The notes: generated from the letters alone by a model not told the origin. Positions 9,758 to 21,990 are shown, counted from the first letter of the stretch. The stretch is DNA of 64,000 nucleotides from Dryas octopetala (GCA_963921425.1 OY992835.1:24441322-24505321); one strand, 5' to 3'. Program-made: numbers and translations.

Positions 9758-11994
9758 GTACAGAGTTCTAGTTTTTTAGAGTACATTTTTAAACATTATA
9801 ATTTTTGAAATGTTTTAATTTAGTCCTTATGTTTCCCCTTTGAACAATGTATAGTTTCAAACTTAAGTTTATATCACAAAAACTGTGAACCACATTGTTT
9901 TGAACCATTTGAAAATTAAACATTTACATTGTTCAGTTGTAAATACGGGACTAGATAAAAACATTAAATTGAAAAAAACAAATTTTTTTAGGTTTGGCTT
10001 TTACAGGTTGTTGTGATTATTGGAGAGGTTTTACGGAATGGGTTTATCTTGCAGTAATGGCTTGAACTTGATGACTTGTTTCACCTAAGTTTATAGATGG
10101 TGAAAGTGTAAATAAAAGGGCTTTTTAGCACTGTATAAAAGCTTTGTTAGCTTACTCGTTTCTACTTTCTACTTTCTAGCACTGTATAGGACTCTTGCTT
10201 TTTGCTTTTGCCAAAAAGTGAGTCGTGAATTTTCATTTATCAAAGAGTTGATTATTTTTTTTGGTCGGGAAAAAAAAAATGGACTTGTGGGATTTGTAGC
10301 TGCACAAGACCTGTATCCCCCTTGTGGCCTTGCTCCTCTAGATTCTAAATGAACATGAAATGATGTTAACTACAACATGGTATTTCTTTTGATCTGAATT
10401 TTGGGATATAACTAATAATTGAGTAGATAGCACCTAATCTCCTATTATTGCAAGAAGTTATGAATTTAAATTTCATGAACAAATGGTAATTGATTAATTA
10501 AAAAAAAAAAACTGCCCAACGAGATATTATAGGGCTAAAGAGTCCAAACTCATATGAGGCCGAGTGCCGAAGCCTGTCCACCTGCAGCTTCTTAATAGTT
10601 GCAGGCCCAACCTTCATTGACTTTCCCTTAGCTGGCTTTTGGGTTTCAAACTTTCAACATCCAATGATACACGCAGATAGAAAAAGAGTAAGGACTGATA
10701 GCCCTTGTCTTTTTGTTTTTTTGGATAAAAGATTGATATAAGTATATATTAAAAGAGTAATGGGAACCATGTTGAGAAAAAACTATTCTACCAAGTCTTT
10801 AATTGAATTGCAGCAAACAAGCTAAGTGGACTAAAATTCATAGGCTAATTTCTAATACTATCTTCTATTTTATATGGCAATTTATTATTTATTAGCTTGT
10901 TTAAGATTTAAATAGATTAATAAAGACCAGAAATCTAGGATACTTGTTAATAACATTATTAGTTAACTAAGTTCGACATGATTGGGGCAATGATTTCTTG
11001 GGTGAATGGCATCCAAGGTCTTCCCAAATTTGAGAATTTTGCCATATAAACTACGTCTTTCCACTACTTGAATATAGATTTTTTTTTCTTTGGCCAAAAA
11101 AAAAAAAAGAATATAGATTTTTTCAGATATTTCCACTACTCAAATATAAATCTTTTTATGGTTAAATCTGCAATGTTTCTATTATAAATGAACTCTCCAA
11201 AATTACGTATTATTATAGAGATTTTCTTTTCCATATGTTGTCTTATAATCGAAGGGACAATGTTATTGCCATAATATAATCAAAACCCACATGAGTGTCA
11301 GATGTTGCTGGTTTGACTGTAGCCTTCCTAGAACTTGAGAAGCTGTTCCAGCAATATATAAAAGGCAAGTCTGGCATAATATCCATAAAATATGCAAGGC
11401 ACATGCAAATAGGCTCCAGCCAATTATACTTGTTTGTTTTACCAAAATATGTAACGCTTAAACAATTTCTTGAGGAAAGACATAAACAAGAGACAAAATT
11501 CAACTGAAAACTTCAGCAAGCTCCCTACTTTAATTAACTTGTTACATTATTTTAATCTTGATTTTATTCAATCCATGCCATTACTTGAATGAACCTCTTT
11601 CGTGTTTCCACAAACACACTTTCCTAAAACAAATCTGTATTATTCAATCACAGTAAATTAACAAACGGTAAACACAAGTATTTGTCCATTACCTTAACAT
11701 AAAACACAAACAAACAACACAATACGAGGAGCCATGAAGATCAATTCAATTGCAAAATTCAAATATTCAAAAATGTTGCGATGAAACAAACAAGAAGAAT
11801 GAAGAAAAATTGAAACCCAAAACGCAGATTTCACAGAATGTATAAATATGTATATTTAAGCTCAACAAATACCCCCACCTTAATACAAAACATGTATACA
11901 TATTCAACTGAATGTGACTTGAAAAGCACAAAAGCAACAACGAAAACAAGTCCTTTGATTTTCCTTTAATTATTTGAACGAACGAATTGATTAA
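9758..11994. other. Intergenic DNA between the U-box and peroxidase genes
   Basis: The first few hundred bases are probably the U-box 3' UTR. The rest is AT-rich with poly-A runs (10500-10511, 11096-11108) and a short imperfect repeat containing gaatatagatttttt near 11070-11150. Open frames at 11243-11507 on both strands have no recognisable domain. The last part is probably the peroxidase 3' UTR. Confidence 0.45.
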
Positions 11995-12972
11995 TTAATT
12001 AAACTCATCGCATCTGTGCCTAATCTCTCCTCTCCTACTGGTCTTGATCCCGTACACGCTGAGCTTCTCCATGGCTCGAGCAAATGCCTGGAAGAAGGTG
12101 TTCTGATCTTTGGCGTACAATTCCACAAACGGCCTCGTTCTCTCGTCGTTGTACAAAGCGTGGTCCGACTTCAAAACCCCCAAACCCTTGGGGAGGTTGA
12201 GGAAGTAGTTGTTGTCGAACTTGTTGGGCGTCATAATGTCGTTGAAAACCGAAATGGTGGGGTTCTTCCGGTAGTCCGCGCACGCCTTCTGCAACCCGGC
12301 TGCGAATCTCGGGTTGTACTGCGGGTCGTACTGCGACGCCTTGCTGTAGTTGTAGATCCCGGAGCTGAATTCATTACAGTGCGAGAAACCGATGGTGTGG
12401 GCCCCGGTGAGGGCCACCATTTCCTGTACGGAGAAACCCCTCGACCCGAAGATCCGAATGAGCTGGGAAACGGGCATTTCGGGTCGGGGCAGGGTGCCCT
12501 CGACGGCGGAAGCCTTGGAGAGGCGGCCGTCCTTGCGGCCGAGGGGGACGTTGTAGTAGGGCCCACCCATCATGGTGACGAGGTCGCGTGTGGCCACGGC
12601 CAGAATGTCGGCGCAGGAGACGGTGTTGGGGCAGGCGAGCTCCAGGGCGGTCTTGGCGCGGACCACCACGTCGAAGGCGTCGCCGGGGAGGGAGAGGTTG
12701 ATGTCGGCGTCGCGCTCCGCCTTGTTGAAAGGCGTGGACGATACCAGGATGGAGCCGTCGCACCCGTTGTGGAGGCAGTCGTGGAAGAACAGCCGGAGCG
12801 CGGCGGCGGCCGTCGTGGGGCTGTTGATCTGCTTGTTCGTCACCGTGTCTTGGACGATTTGGTTGAATCGAGGACAGCTTTTGCGGTAATAGTTGCTGTA
12901 GAGTCGAGACTCGGTGGGTTCACTCAGAGCGAGTAATACAGATGTGAGCAGGACAATGAGGATCGCTGCCAT
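11995..12972 (-). CDS. Class III secretory peroxidase (PRX31/41/63/65-like)
   Basis: A 325-aa single-exon frame. The start at 12972 gives a signal peptide (MAAILIVLLTSVLLAL) followed by the mature start near RLYSNYYRKSCP. The open frame runs further upstream to 13281, but that part is leader-like and lacks a signal peptide. The distal haem site is ALRLFFHDC, the disulfide and calcium region is CDGSILV, and the proximal histidine is in ALTGAHTIGFSHC. Such enzymes oxidise phenolics with hydrogen peroxide in the cell wall or vacuole. Length matches the family. The subgroup assignment is from memory of the LYSNYYRKSCP-type N-terminus. Confidence 0.93.
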   Translation of the reverse strand: MAAILIVLLTSVLLALSEPTESRLYSNYYRKSCPRFNQIVQDTVTNKQINSPTTAAAALRLFFHDCLHNGCDGSILVSSTPFNKAERDADINLSLPGDAFDVVVRAKTALELACPNTVSCADILAVATRDLVTMMGGPYYNVPLGRKDGRLSKASAVEGTLPRPEMPVSQLIRIFGSRGFSVQEMVALTGAHTIGFSHCNEFSSGIYNYSKASQYDPQYNPRFAAGLQKACADYRKNPTISVFNDIMTPNKFDNNYFLNLPKGLGVLKSDHALYNDERTRPFVELYAKDQNTFFQAFARAMEKLSVYGIKTSRRGEIRHRCDEFN

Positions 12973-13031
12973 TGCTGTTGTTGCTGGCGTAGCTCGCTTT
13001 AAGCTTTTGGAGAAGAGAGGCTTCAGGCAGT

Positions 13032-13074
13032 GAGAGAGAGAGAGAGAGAGTGTGTGTGTGTGTCTGTCTGTCTG
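13032..13074. repeat. Compound microsatellite in the peroxidase leader
   Basis: Adjacent (GA)n, (TG)n and (TCTG)n tracts lie about 60-100 bases upstream of the peroxidase ATG, so probably in its 5' UTR. The tract is likely length-variable between individuals. Confidence 0.8.
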
Positions 13075-13229
13075 TGTATGTAAGAGAGACGGAGAGCGAG
13101 TGTGGTCGATGGCTTTGGCGATTAAAGAGGGTTTTACGGGAGAGAGAGGGACAGAGCGCGTACACGCGCGTTTCCATGCACCACCAATCACGGGAAGCGT
13201 GCTTTTGGGCGCGTGGATTACGCATATCG

Positions 13230-13241
13230 ATGGATATTTAA
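13230..13241 (-). promoter_or_regulatory. Possible TATA box of the peroxidase gene
   Basis: The minus strand reads CTTAAATATCCA about 260 bases upstream of the ATG. If used, transcription would start near 13200 and leave a leader of about 230 bases. Placement is by motif only. Confidence 0.35.
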
Positions 13242-13281
13242 GCTCACTGGAATTACGGAAATGTCCTTGCTGATTTGCCAT

Positions 13282-14462
13282 AAATTCATTTGAGTTAGTA
13301 ACTTATCTATGTTTACTAATCCCATTATCACAAAAAATTGAATTGACAAAGAATTAGGCTGAGAAGGAGTTAAATTGAATAGGAATTAGATTGAGAAGGA
13401 ATTGAATTTACATTGAAGTTGTTTACTAAATTATTTGAAATCATGATATCACATGAATATTTGATTACTAAAATGCCTTTTTTCTAATAAATTATTTTAT
13501 ATGTTAGTAAATAATGAAAATGTATAATAGGAAATATATAAAAAATTGAATTCCTCCAAAATAAGGAATTAGATTATCACCTTTCATCAAAAGTCTAATT
13601 CCTCCAAAATTAAGAAGTTGAATTCATAATTTCATGTGGACTCTATTTATATTTATATTTTTATATAATTAATAAATAAAAAAATAATTCATAATTAAAA
13701 TTTAATTTTATATTTTAATTTTTATTACGAATTAATAAACATACCATTAATAGCTAGCAGGAGGGTCCACTGGGTAGAAAGCTGAAGGGGAGTAGGTTTT
13801 GTTTTTGGCGCAAATTTCATGAGTCACATGACGGAGCATGCATTGATAAAACTCAACATGGCCAGTACCTTAACGACACAACAGCATCGCACGGCTGTTC
13901 AAATGGGTCCCATGCCATGCTCTGTTCTGTTCTGTTCATAAATCGCGGTGATCTTGTTGTATTTATGAATGAATGGATCCAGGGGCGAATTATGTGCTGG
14001 ACTTATTAGACGTGGACTTGGTCAGTCACCGAATCAAATGCTCACAATGCTTCAATTGCATGGGGCATCAACTTTTTCTACTTTCTTTTTGGTTTTTGTT
14101 TCACCCTCTAGGCCTCTACATTCTTTATCAGACAGTAAATTCATAAAGTGGAAATTTTTGAGTCATTTTCAACAAAAAAAACACAATGCCAGTGCACAGC
14201 AGGGAAAGAAGGAAGAAAAGGTTGAAATGTTGAATCAAAACAAAAAGGTTGGTGAAATTACAGAGTTAGCTTGGTTGCTGTACAATTACAGAAGCATGTG
14301 CATGCTGGTCCCACCTAAGCTGGAGTTGTTCCCATATTTATTTAGTCTATTTTCCTAATTTTCGGTAGTGATCATATTTGTACGGCTATGTCTAAATCAA
14401 CAGCTCATCCTTATTACTCCAGGCATGCATCATGCACACAGCTTACAGCTACATCTTTACTA
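13282..14462. other. Intergenic DNA upstream of the peroxidase
   Basis: The block at 13300-13745 is very AT-rich with short similar words at its ends (tatgttta near 13309 and its complement near 13737), so it may be an old inverted-repeat element. No target duplication was found. The open frame at 13969-14358 has no recognisable domain. Confidence 0.35.
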
Positions 14463-14544
14463 AGCATTAATTGAATCCCAACCCCACATGTAATGGCATT
14501 TCTAGATTCATCTCCATTTTCTCTTTTAACTTTTCGTGTAATTG
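14463..14544. repeat. Direct repeat flanking the SAG101 fragment, left copy
   Basis: About 80 bases closely match 15033-15116, about 570 bases away in the same orientation. The pair brackets the truncated SAG101 copy and probably marks the duplication junctions. Confidence 0.75.
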
Positions 14545-14688
14545 GAAGATGGTAAGAGTCCTAACTTTTTTTCCTAGCATTTGTTTCCCACGAGTCATTA
14601 CTTAAAGGCTTTAACACAAACAGCAGTGCTGGATTTTATTCAAACACCGAAAAACTGACAAGGGAAAAACCAAAAAGCATAAACCTCC

Positions 14689-15024
14689 TTATTCGTTGGG
14701 TGAGTGGTGAGCTATATGAGTCTCCGACAATTCCCTTATACTCATAAAGCTGCTCTTCTTTAAGAAAATCTCAGGGGACACTGCATAATTGTTGATGCCA
14801 TCCAACACATAACCCTCAAACTTGTTCAACTCCAGTTTGGCTCCTTCTTTCTCTTCATAACTCGACTCCTGATTCCTCAGCAACTTGCATGAGATGATCA
14901 GATGAGAGCCTCCTCCAGAATCATCAGTCAGGCAAGACCCCCACGTTCTGTTTTCAGGTTTCTCTACTTCCTTGAGCCATTTCTCCAAAAGAATGAAATG
15001 TTTGAGTCTTTTTTCAGTTTGCAA
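14689..15024 (-). pseudogene. Truncated tandem copy of the SAG101 C-terminus
   Basis: A 111-codon frame matches the C-terminal EP-domain part of the neighbouring SAG101 exon 4. Shared blocks are LTDDS, KLL/VLRNQ.SS.EEKE, FEGYVLD, INNYAV and FL..S.FM. It lacks the lipase-like domain and the start of the EP domain. It keeps an open frame to its own stop with many substitutions. It lies about 430 bases downstream of SAG101 in the same orientation, so it is a partial tandem duplication. It could be read as part of a longer SAG101 transcript, but no protein function is supported. Confidence 0.85.
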
Positions 15025-15032
15025 ATTTTACC

Positions 15033-15116
15033 AAGTATTAATTGAATCCCAAACTCACATGTAATGTCATTTCTAGATTCATCTCTTCATTTCTCTTTTG
15101 ACTTTTCGTATAATTA
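15033..15116. repeat. Direct repeat flanking the SAG101 fragment, right copy
   Basis: Partner of 14463-14544. It lies between the truncated copy and the real SAG101 3' end. The stretch 15117-15451 otherwise shows nothing beyond likely SAG101 3' UTR. Confidence 0.75.
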
Positions 15117-15451
15117 GCTAATGTAGATTGAAAATCTTATTTTCTTATGGGTAAAATATAAATTAACAAACTACAAACAAGTCAAACGGGCCTAGTGTCA
15201 CCAACAAAGTGACCAAAATGGGCCTAGCTAACCCCTGAAGGAGCCCAAAGCCTAGCCATGCTGAACACAACCAGTGACAAGGCTCTTCAGCTGCTGCATT
15301 TCAATTCCCAGATTGGCAGAAAAACCCAATTTCCAAGTACCATTGCAGTCCCTTAGCACATCAGCAGCAGCAATTTTATTGAATCACCACAAGACCGGGA
15401 AAGACAGAAAAGAAAGCACAAATTTTATTATAGCTGCGAGCATAAACCTCC

Positions 15452-17649
15452 TTATAGACGCCCCATCTCATACAAGGGGTAAGTGTCAGGCTTCATGAGT
15501 TGGGTGAGTGATGAATTACATGAGCCTCCACCAATTCCCTGATACTCCTTCCACCATGTCATAAAGGTGCTGTCCCTCAAGAAAATGTCAGGGGTCACTG
15601 CATAATTCTTGATGGCATCCAACACATAACCCTCAAACTCCTTCAACTTCAGCTTGGAACTTTCTTTCTCTTCATTACTTGACCCCTGATTCTTCAGCAC
15701 ATTGCATGAGATGAGAGCCTCCTCAACATGTTCCCAAAAACAAGAATCATCAGTTAGACAAGAAGTCACATCCTGTTTTCTGGCTTCAGGTTTAGGTTTC
15801 TTTTCAGGTTCTTCCTTCAGCCATCGCTCTAACAGCTTGAAATGCCTGTGTCTTTTTTTAGTCTGGTAATTGTTGGCGCCATTGTCCCTGTAGTACTCCG
15901 CAATGTGAAGTGGTTCAACCATCCTTCTGTAGTTTGTGCCCGCCATAAGCCAGCGAGTCCGAAAGGTGGCTCCATCTTTTTGGGGATTGTTCTCTACTTC
16001 TGCAACTGTGTCCTCCCAGTAATTAGACAGCTTCTTCGTATACTCGTTAACTTTAATGTCACTCGGATAAAGCTGCTTTTTGTACCTGTCATAATATCCA
16101 ATCTTAAAATATTTGGACTCCTTCTTGTACCACTCCATGTAGGCCATGTATATTTTCATGTCATTCAATTTCCTTGAGGTTTCGGAAGCCTTCTTCTTTT
16201 GAATTGCTATTTTGGTGTGATATTTTTCCATCCTTTTCTCGATGTCTTTTTTGGGTTGTTCCTGTTACAATGACATTTAGAAATGAGTTCAGGAAGAAGT
16301 TGGAAACAAAAATATCCTCAAAAGAAAAAACAAAGGAATAGTTTTTTTTTTCTGTTTCTTTCTAAAGGGGGAATTGTTAGCCTTACAAGAAATATCATTT
16401 CCCAAAAAAGAAAGGAGAACGCTACTTCCTTTTTATAGTTGTTGCACAAGTATGCATTAGTTATAGCATGAATGAAACACTGAAAATATATGGTCAATGT
16501 ACTGAAATTGTGGTACCTGTGTGCAGACAACTCCAACTGCTATCAGAAGTGTGCTAACGGCGGCTTTAATTGGATCTATTCCCGGTTTATCCAACTCGGA
16601 GATCTCTTTGCAAAGTGCCTTAAGCTTGAGATGTTTCAAAGTTTCTCCATAATCAAAACTAGGATCTAGGTTTTGAGCTGCACTTTGGGAGTTGGTTGCC
16701 ACCAACAGTTGCAAAATGGAATCTGCTTCCTCAAAACAAGCACAGCCTGAAGCAGAGCATAATAAGAATGTTCCAAAAGACTTATAAACATTAGTAGCTT
16801 GAGATAGGAAGAGTTTATAGGCTACAGGATCTTGGGTAGAGGCTACATGCAAGAAGCAAGAATCCCAAATTGAGAATTGTAATACAGATTGTCGAAGGAC
16901 TTCATCGCCAATAAAGGGTGAACCGAAAGTAATGCAAAGGGGCCGTTTGGCTTTTGATAAATTGAGGCCCTCCAATAGCCATAAGGTGAAGAGGGTAGCC
17001 ACACAACCTCCCATAGAGTGTCCAGTGATAATTATTAATGAAGGGGAATCTTTCCTTTCAGCCATTTGTACCAGCTGAAACATTATAAAAAGTTACATAT
17101 TCAAATTTACAAGCTGTTAAATGAAGCAAAAGGGGTTTGATGAGAAAGCAAAGAAGAGTTAGAGAGGTACACACTTCCTGTTTCAGAAGAAAGAGCTTTT
17201 CACGGTGCCTGTCAAAGAGGCTGACTACAGCTTCATTGATGGAGAAAGATGGATTCTTTTTGCTGCACAGAAATTCAAAGTCCTTAAGAGTTGATGAAGA
17301 AACCAAGCCTTGTGGTTCTTGAAGACACATGGATGAAGTGCCAAAAGTTATGATGGTGGTACAATTTGATTCTTGAGTTCCATTAATATATAAGAAATCA
17401 GGATCTTCTGCATTTGGACTAATGTCTCGCTTTTGCTTCGCAATCGCATCCCATGACTGGTTTAGAGGATCAGAGGTCACCAGCAAGTTTGCTAATTCTA
17501 TCCCACCATAGTATCTGTCAATCAACAACAAAAACCAATGTACAAAGTAAGACATGGTGATGGTAAGCTAAAAACTAACTGAAATTTACAAAAACAAGAG
17601 CCAGTGAGGAAAGAAGAATAGCATTGGAGTTAACTTACTGGTAGCTCAT
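15452..17649 (-). CDS. SAG101: SAG101, EDS1-family lipase-like immune regulator
   Basis: Four exons in phase: 17639-17649, 17175-17514, 16517-17074 and 15452-16261, giving 572 aa. The tiny first exon encodes MSYQ (split codon) with a GTAAGT donor; an in-frame stop lies upstream. Exon 3 carries the lipase-type elbow TGHSMGG. Exon 4 carries the EP-domain signature EPLHIAEYYRDN. SAG101 forms nuclear/cytosolic heterodimers with EDS1 to signal after TIR-type NLR activation; catalysis is not thought to be needed. Length fits the family (about 540-580 aa). PAD4 is the main alternative, but the EP domain and the neighbouring genes favour SAG101. Confidence 0.9.
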
Positions 17650-18019
17650 CTTCAAGCTTTGTCCGATCTATCTGCTTAGAAACACAAGAAAATGAATGAT
17701 GGAAAAGCAGAATGCTGAGGTCTTTTTAAAGTCTGAATAATGAGATCAACGTCAACTTTAAAGCTTAACCCACCAAATACTTTAAAGCTTCTTCTTCTTC
17801 TTTTTTTTTTGGCCAAAATACTTTGAAGCTTAACCTGTACGAAATTCACCCAAAGACGATTAATAGCAAGTCTTCTCCAACGTCCACAACTAGATCACAA
17901 GTAACTTTTTGGAAGTTTCTCCGACGGCCTTTGCTAGATGCTGTCTTCTTCTCTAACGCGTAAACATATTCTATAGTCCAGTGGTCCCTACTTCTTCATA
18001 CGCAAATGGCCATTGACCA
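17650..18019 (-). promoter_or_regulatory. SAG101 upstream region with one W-box-like site
   Basis: This 370-base gap separates the SAG101 ATG from the Mutator-like insertion. A TTGACC word, the core bound by WRKY factors, lies at 18013-18018, only a base from the transposon target duplication. A CTT/T tract lies at 17790-17810. No convincing TATA box was identified. Confidence 0.35.
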
Positions 18020-18028
18020 TATTTTTTA

Positions 18029-18304
18029 GGCTTATTATGATTTTTGCCCCCTGAACTATGATCCCATTCCTAATGTGCCCCCTGACTTATTAATTTTATC
18101 AATTTACCCCCTAACAGTTACAACGTTAGTCTAATGTACCCCTTCGTCCAATTTCCGTCTCAACTTCCGTCTATTTTGCTGATGTGGCAGGGTATATTGG
18201 TCATTTCGACCTCCCTGGACCATTCAGCATCCCATTTTTTCCACCTAGACAGCCCCCAAATGCCACATACCCACATGTGGGACCCACCCGATGCCAGCTC
18301 AGCT
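18029..18304 (+). repeat. Left terminal inverted repeat of the MULE
   Basis: It begins ggcttattatgatttttg and is the reverse complement of 23559-23834 with one mismatch near its outer end. In MuDR-type elements the TIR also holds the promoter of the adjacent gene. Confidence 0.95.
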
Positions 18305-19003
18305 CACGTAGGGACCCAGTCTTATTGGGTCAACTGGATCGATCTCCATCAAACAACTCATCGCATCCCCTCCGTTTTCAGAAGATTCTCTGCAATTAGG
18401 GTTCCATCATCGCATCGCCCATCGCCTCCTTTCTTCAGAAGTGAAGCCGAGATTCTCTGTGGGATTTTGAGGTGATTTGGTGAAGTGAGGTCTGAAGATT
18501 CGTTTGCCAGACAAAAGTAAGTTTTTTTGAACTTTTGGAACTGTTAGGGTTTTCGACTTTTGGAACTTTTGGAACTGTTTGGTTTGTTTTATTGTGTATC
18601 GATGAGTGGTGTGCCATGTGCAAGATTCTTTGCATTTTAAAGCTTTTTTGAACTTTTGGAAGTGTTAGGAATTGTTTATTGCTTTAGACCCCAGTTTTCA
18701 ACGAATGTGGTCCATGGTTGGTGTGGTGTCGTGTACTTGTGTAATAGTGGGTTGGGGGTTTAATTGGGGGTTGTTATCTACCATTCAATATTGGAAACAA
18801 AATTTGTCTTTTACCTGGTGTTGCAACTTTATGGTTTTAGATTGGTTGGTGTCGTGTCTTTTAGTGCATAAATGAGGAGGGTGGTGGAACATACTTGCAG
18901 TGAAAAAAACTTAATATATGCTGCCAAGGGTTGTTACACACTTACATGCTGCCAAGGGTTGTTACACACTTACACCTAATAAATTTCATTAAACATACTT
19001 GCA

Positions 19004-21725
19004 GTGAAAAAAACTAAGAGGAGGGTGGTGGAACCTGCTGATGGCGAAAGGGAGAATGTGATTGAGGTGGAAAGTGAGTCTGAAGATGATAATGCAGATG
19101 ATGGTGAGTCTGAAGATTATAATGCTGAGGAGAGTGAGCCTGAAGATGAAGATGATAATGCTGAGGAGGGTGAGTCTGAAGATGAAGATGCTAATGCTGA
19201 GGAGGGTGAGTCTGAAGATGATAAGGAAGATGATGCAGCTGATCCTTTGTTTGAGGATGAATTTTATGGGGTTAGTGATGAAGAGATTAGGCTAGTGAGG
19301 GATGATGATAGGCTATTTGAGGGATACATAGACCCCACTGCTGATGACAGAGACCCTAATGCTGAATTGGATGATAATGTGGTTTCGGATGAGGAAATTG
19401 ATGATGAGGTGAGGACACCAGACAACTCATCAGATGAAGATCTTCCTCAGCAGGGCACTGCAGTTAAAAGACCAAAGAGGAGACTGCCCAAGTTTCATGA
19501 ATTCAATGAGGATGTAGACCTAAAGGACCCTCATTTTAAGTTGGGAGACAAGTTTGCCACTGCTAATTTGTTTAGAAGGGCTGTTAAAGAGTTCTCACTG
19601 AAATGTGGTAGACAAATTGATTTTGTGAAAAATGATAAAAATGCAGTAAGGGCAGTTTGTAAGAAGAAGTGTGGGTTTGTTGTGTTTGCATCCTCACAGA
19701 ATGGTAGTTCTGAGTTGTATGTGAAGACCTTGGTGGGCAATCATGTTTGCAATAAGGAAACAATGAGCAAGCATCTCACTGCAGATTGGCTTGCAAAGAG
19801 GTATATGACTCAACTTGCTTACAACCCGAGATGGGAGCTGAATTCTTTCAAGGAACAGGTCCTAAATGAGACAGGGATAAATGCACAAGCCTCATTGATC
19901 TACAGAGCAAAGGCTAAGGCCACTGTGTTACTTGAGGGAACATATATGCAACAATATGGACAAATGTGGGACTATTGTGCTGAGTTGTTGAGGAGAAATA
20001 GGGGAAGCACAGTGATATTGAAGACATCTGGTGGTGAGCAAGATGCTATTAGGTTCCAGAGGGTGTACATTTGTCTTGGTGCCTTGAAGAGAGGTTTTTT
20101 AGAGGGATGTAGGCAAGTAGTTGGGCTGGATGGGTGTCACATCAAAGGACCTCATCCTGGACAGATTCTAAGTGCTGTTGGGATAGATGCCAACAATGGC
20201 ATGTACCCAATAGCATATGCTGTGGTTGAGGTGGAGAATTATGAGACATGGTACTGGTTTCTGGAGCTGCTGGGGGGTGACTTGCACATTGAAAATTCGC
20301 ATCATTGGGCATTTTTAAGTGACAAGCAGAAGGGACTTATAGATGCCATCAAGGATCAGTACCCCGAGTCAGAGCATAGACATTGCCTTAAGCATTTATA
20401 TGCTAATTTCAGTCAAAAGCACAAAGGTTTGGCATTGAAGAAGCAAATGGAGAAAATAGCAAGGGCCACCACACTGGAGTGGTTTGATGCTGAAATGAAG
20501 AAGATGCTTGAATTGGATGAGGCTGCTTTTAAGTGGTTGCATGAAAAGGATCCTAAGAATTGGGCTCTTTCTCATTACAGTACCCAATTCAAGTGTGAAA
20601 AGATGCTTAACAACTACTGTGAGGCCTTCAACATGGCTATATTGGAGGCTAGAGATAAGCCCATTCTGACTTTGTTGGAAAGGATTAGAATGTACTTGAT
20701 GTTGTTAACAGCCACTAGAAGGGCAGGTGTTGAGAGGTGGCATCATGAGGTAGGTCCTAGGGTGGTTAAGAAATTGAATGACATTAGAGATGAGGCAAGG
20801 TGGTGCATTCCAAGACCAGCAGACAAGCACAAATACCAGGTTATCCAGCATGGTGGCAACAGGAGCTTTGTGGTTGATTTGGTCCAGCATACTTGTTCAT
20901 GTAAAGCTTGGGACCTAAGTGGGCTGCCATGTGTTCATGCTTGCTCAGCTATAAGCTACTTAAATGGGGATCCCCTTCAGTATGTGGACAATTGTTACAA
21001 GAAAGATGCTTACATAAGAACCTACAGGGAGCTGATTGAGCCAATGCCAAGTAGTGATCAGTGGAAAAAGACTGGAAAAGCCCCAATGCTACCACCACTT
21101 TACCACAAGCAGCCAGGTAGACCTAAAAAGTCAAGGGTTAAAGCACCAAATGAAAGCCCCAAAAGGCCAAGTCAAGCTCACAAGCTGCAAAAGTTTAACT
21201 TCCACACAAAGTGTGGTAATTGTGGAGAGATTGGGCATAATGTTAGGAGTTGTAAAGCAAGTGTTGGGACTCGGGGCAAAAAGCAGGTAAATAATGGCCT
21301 TCTCATTTTTTCATATGTATATGCAATCTATTGTTGGGCTTTGGTTCTCATTTTATCATGTGTACATGCAGGCTGCTAAGAGTGCAAGGACCACTACAGA
21401 TGGAAGTGCACGCAGGCCCACCAAACTACCAGTGAGTGGACTTGCCCCTTTAGTGTTGTCCTGTTACTTGACACTTTAGCATTTAACTTTGGCTGTTTTT
21501 TTTGTATGTTTCATGTAGTTCAATAGACAGACCCAAAACAATGGAGAGGGACCATCAAAGAGAACAAATCCATTGAGGAAGGCAAGATGTGTATCACATA
21601 TGAGCCATCAGGAGGGTGAAGGGCCTTCAAATAATGTCCAAAAAGAAGGGCCATCTCAGCAGGACAACTTTGAGGGTCCATATGAATATGACAACTTTGA
21701 AGGTCCATCTCAGCAAGCCACTTAA
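19004..21725 (+). CDS. MULE transposase (MuDR/FAR1 class), three exons
   Basis: Exons 19004-21286, 21372-21431 and 21519-21725 join in phase with GT..AG introns, about 849 codons. The N-terminus is acidic with repeated ESEDD/NAEEG units. The DDE-type core has LDGCHIKG (Asp near 376), AFLSDKQKG (Asp near 440) and NYCEAFN (Glu near 540). A SWIM zinc finger (CSCKAWDLSGLPCVHA) and a CCHC knuckle (CGNCGEIGHNVRSC) follow. The frame opens at 19004 after an AG that looks like a splice acceptor, and no in-frame ATG precedes the core. Either an upstream exon supplies the start or it is lost. A GTAAGT donor at 18517 may begin a leader intron. Confidence 0.9.
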
Positions 21726-21990
21726 GGTCCATCCCAGCCTCAGCCATCCCAATCTTGTGGAGACCCCCAACAACAAGCCCAACCTTATGGAGACCCCCAG
21801 CCTCAGCAAGCCCAACCTGGCACCAAGAAGGGCAAGAATAAGAAGCCCAAGACTGCAAACCAGCTATTCAGGGAGAAGTGTTTGAACTTGCAGAGGGCCA
21901 CATTTGGATGGTTGGATTGATGATGTTAAGACAACCAGTCATTTTTTGAGAACTTTGATATGGGTGGCAGACAATTGTCAAGATGATGTT

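Noticed and set aside
11243-11507. Overlapping 70-86 codon frames on both strands
   Set aside because: They are mutual shadows without recognisable motifs.
12016-12936. 306-codon open frame opposite the peroxidase
   Set aside because: It is the antisense shadow of a GC-rich peroxidase exon; the composition is mirror-like and no domain is visible.
12973-13281. In-frame 103-codon N-terminal extension of the peroxidase
   Set aside because: It would place the signal peptide internally and translates a GA/TG microsatellite, so it is read as leader.
13969-14358. 129-codon plus-strand frame upstream of the SAG101 fragment
   Set aside because: No domain, no splice context and ordinary AT-rich composition; likely chance.
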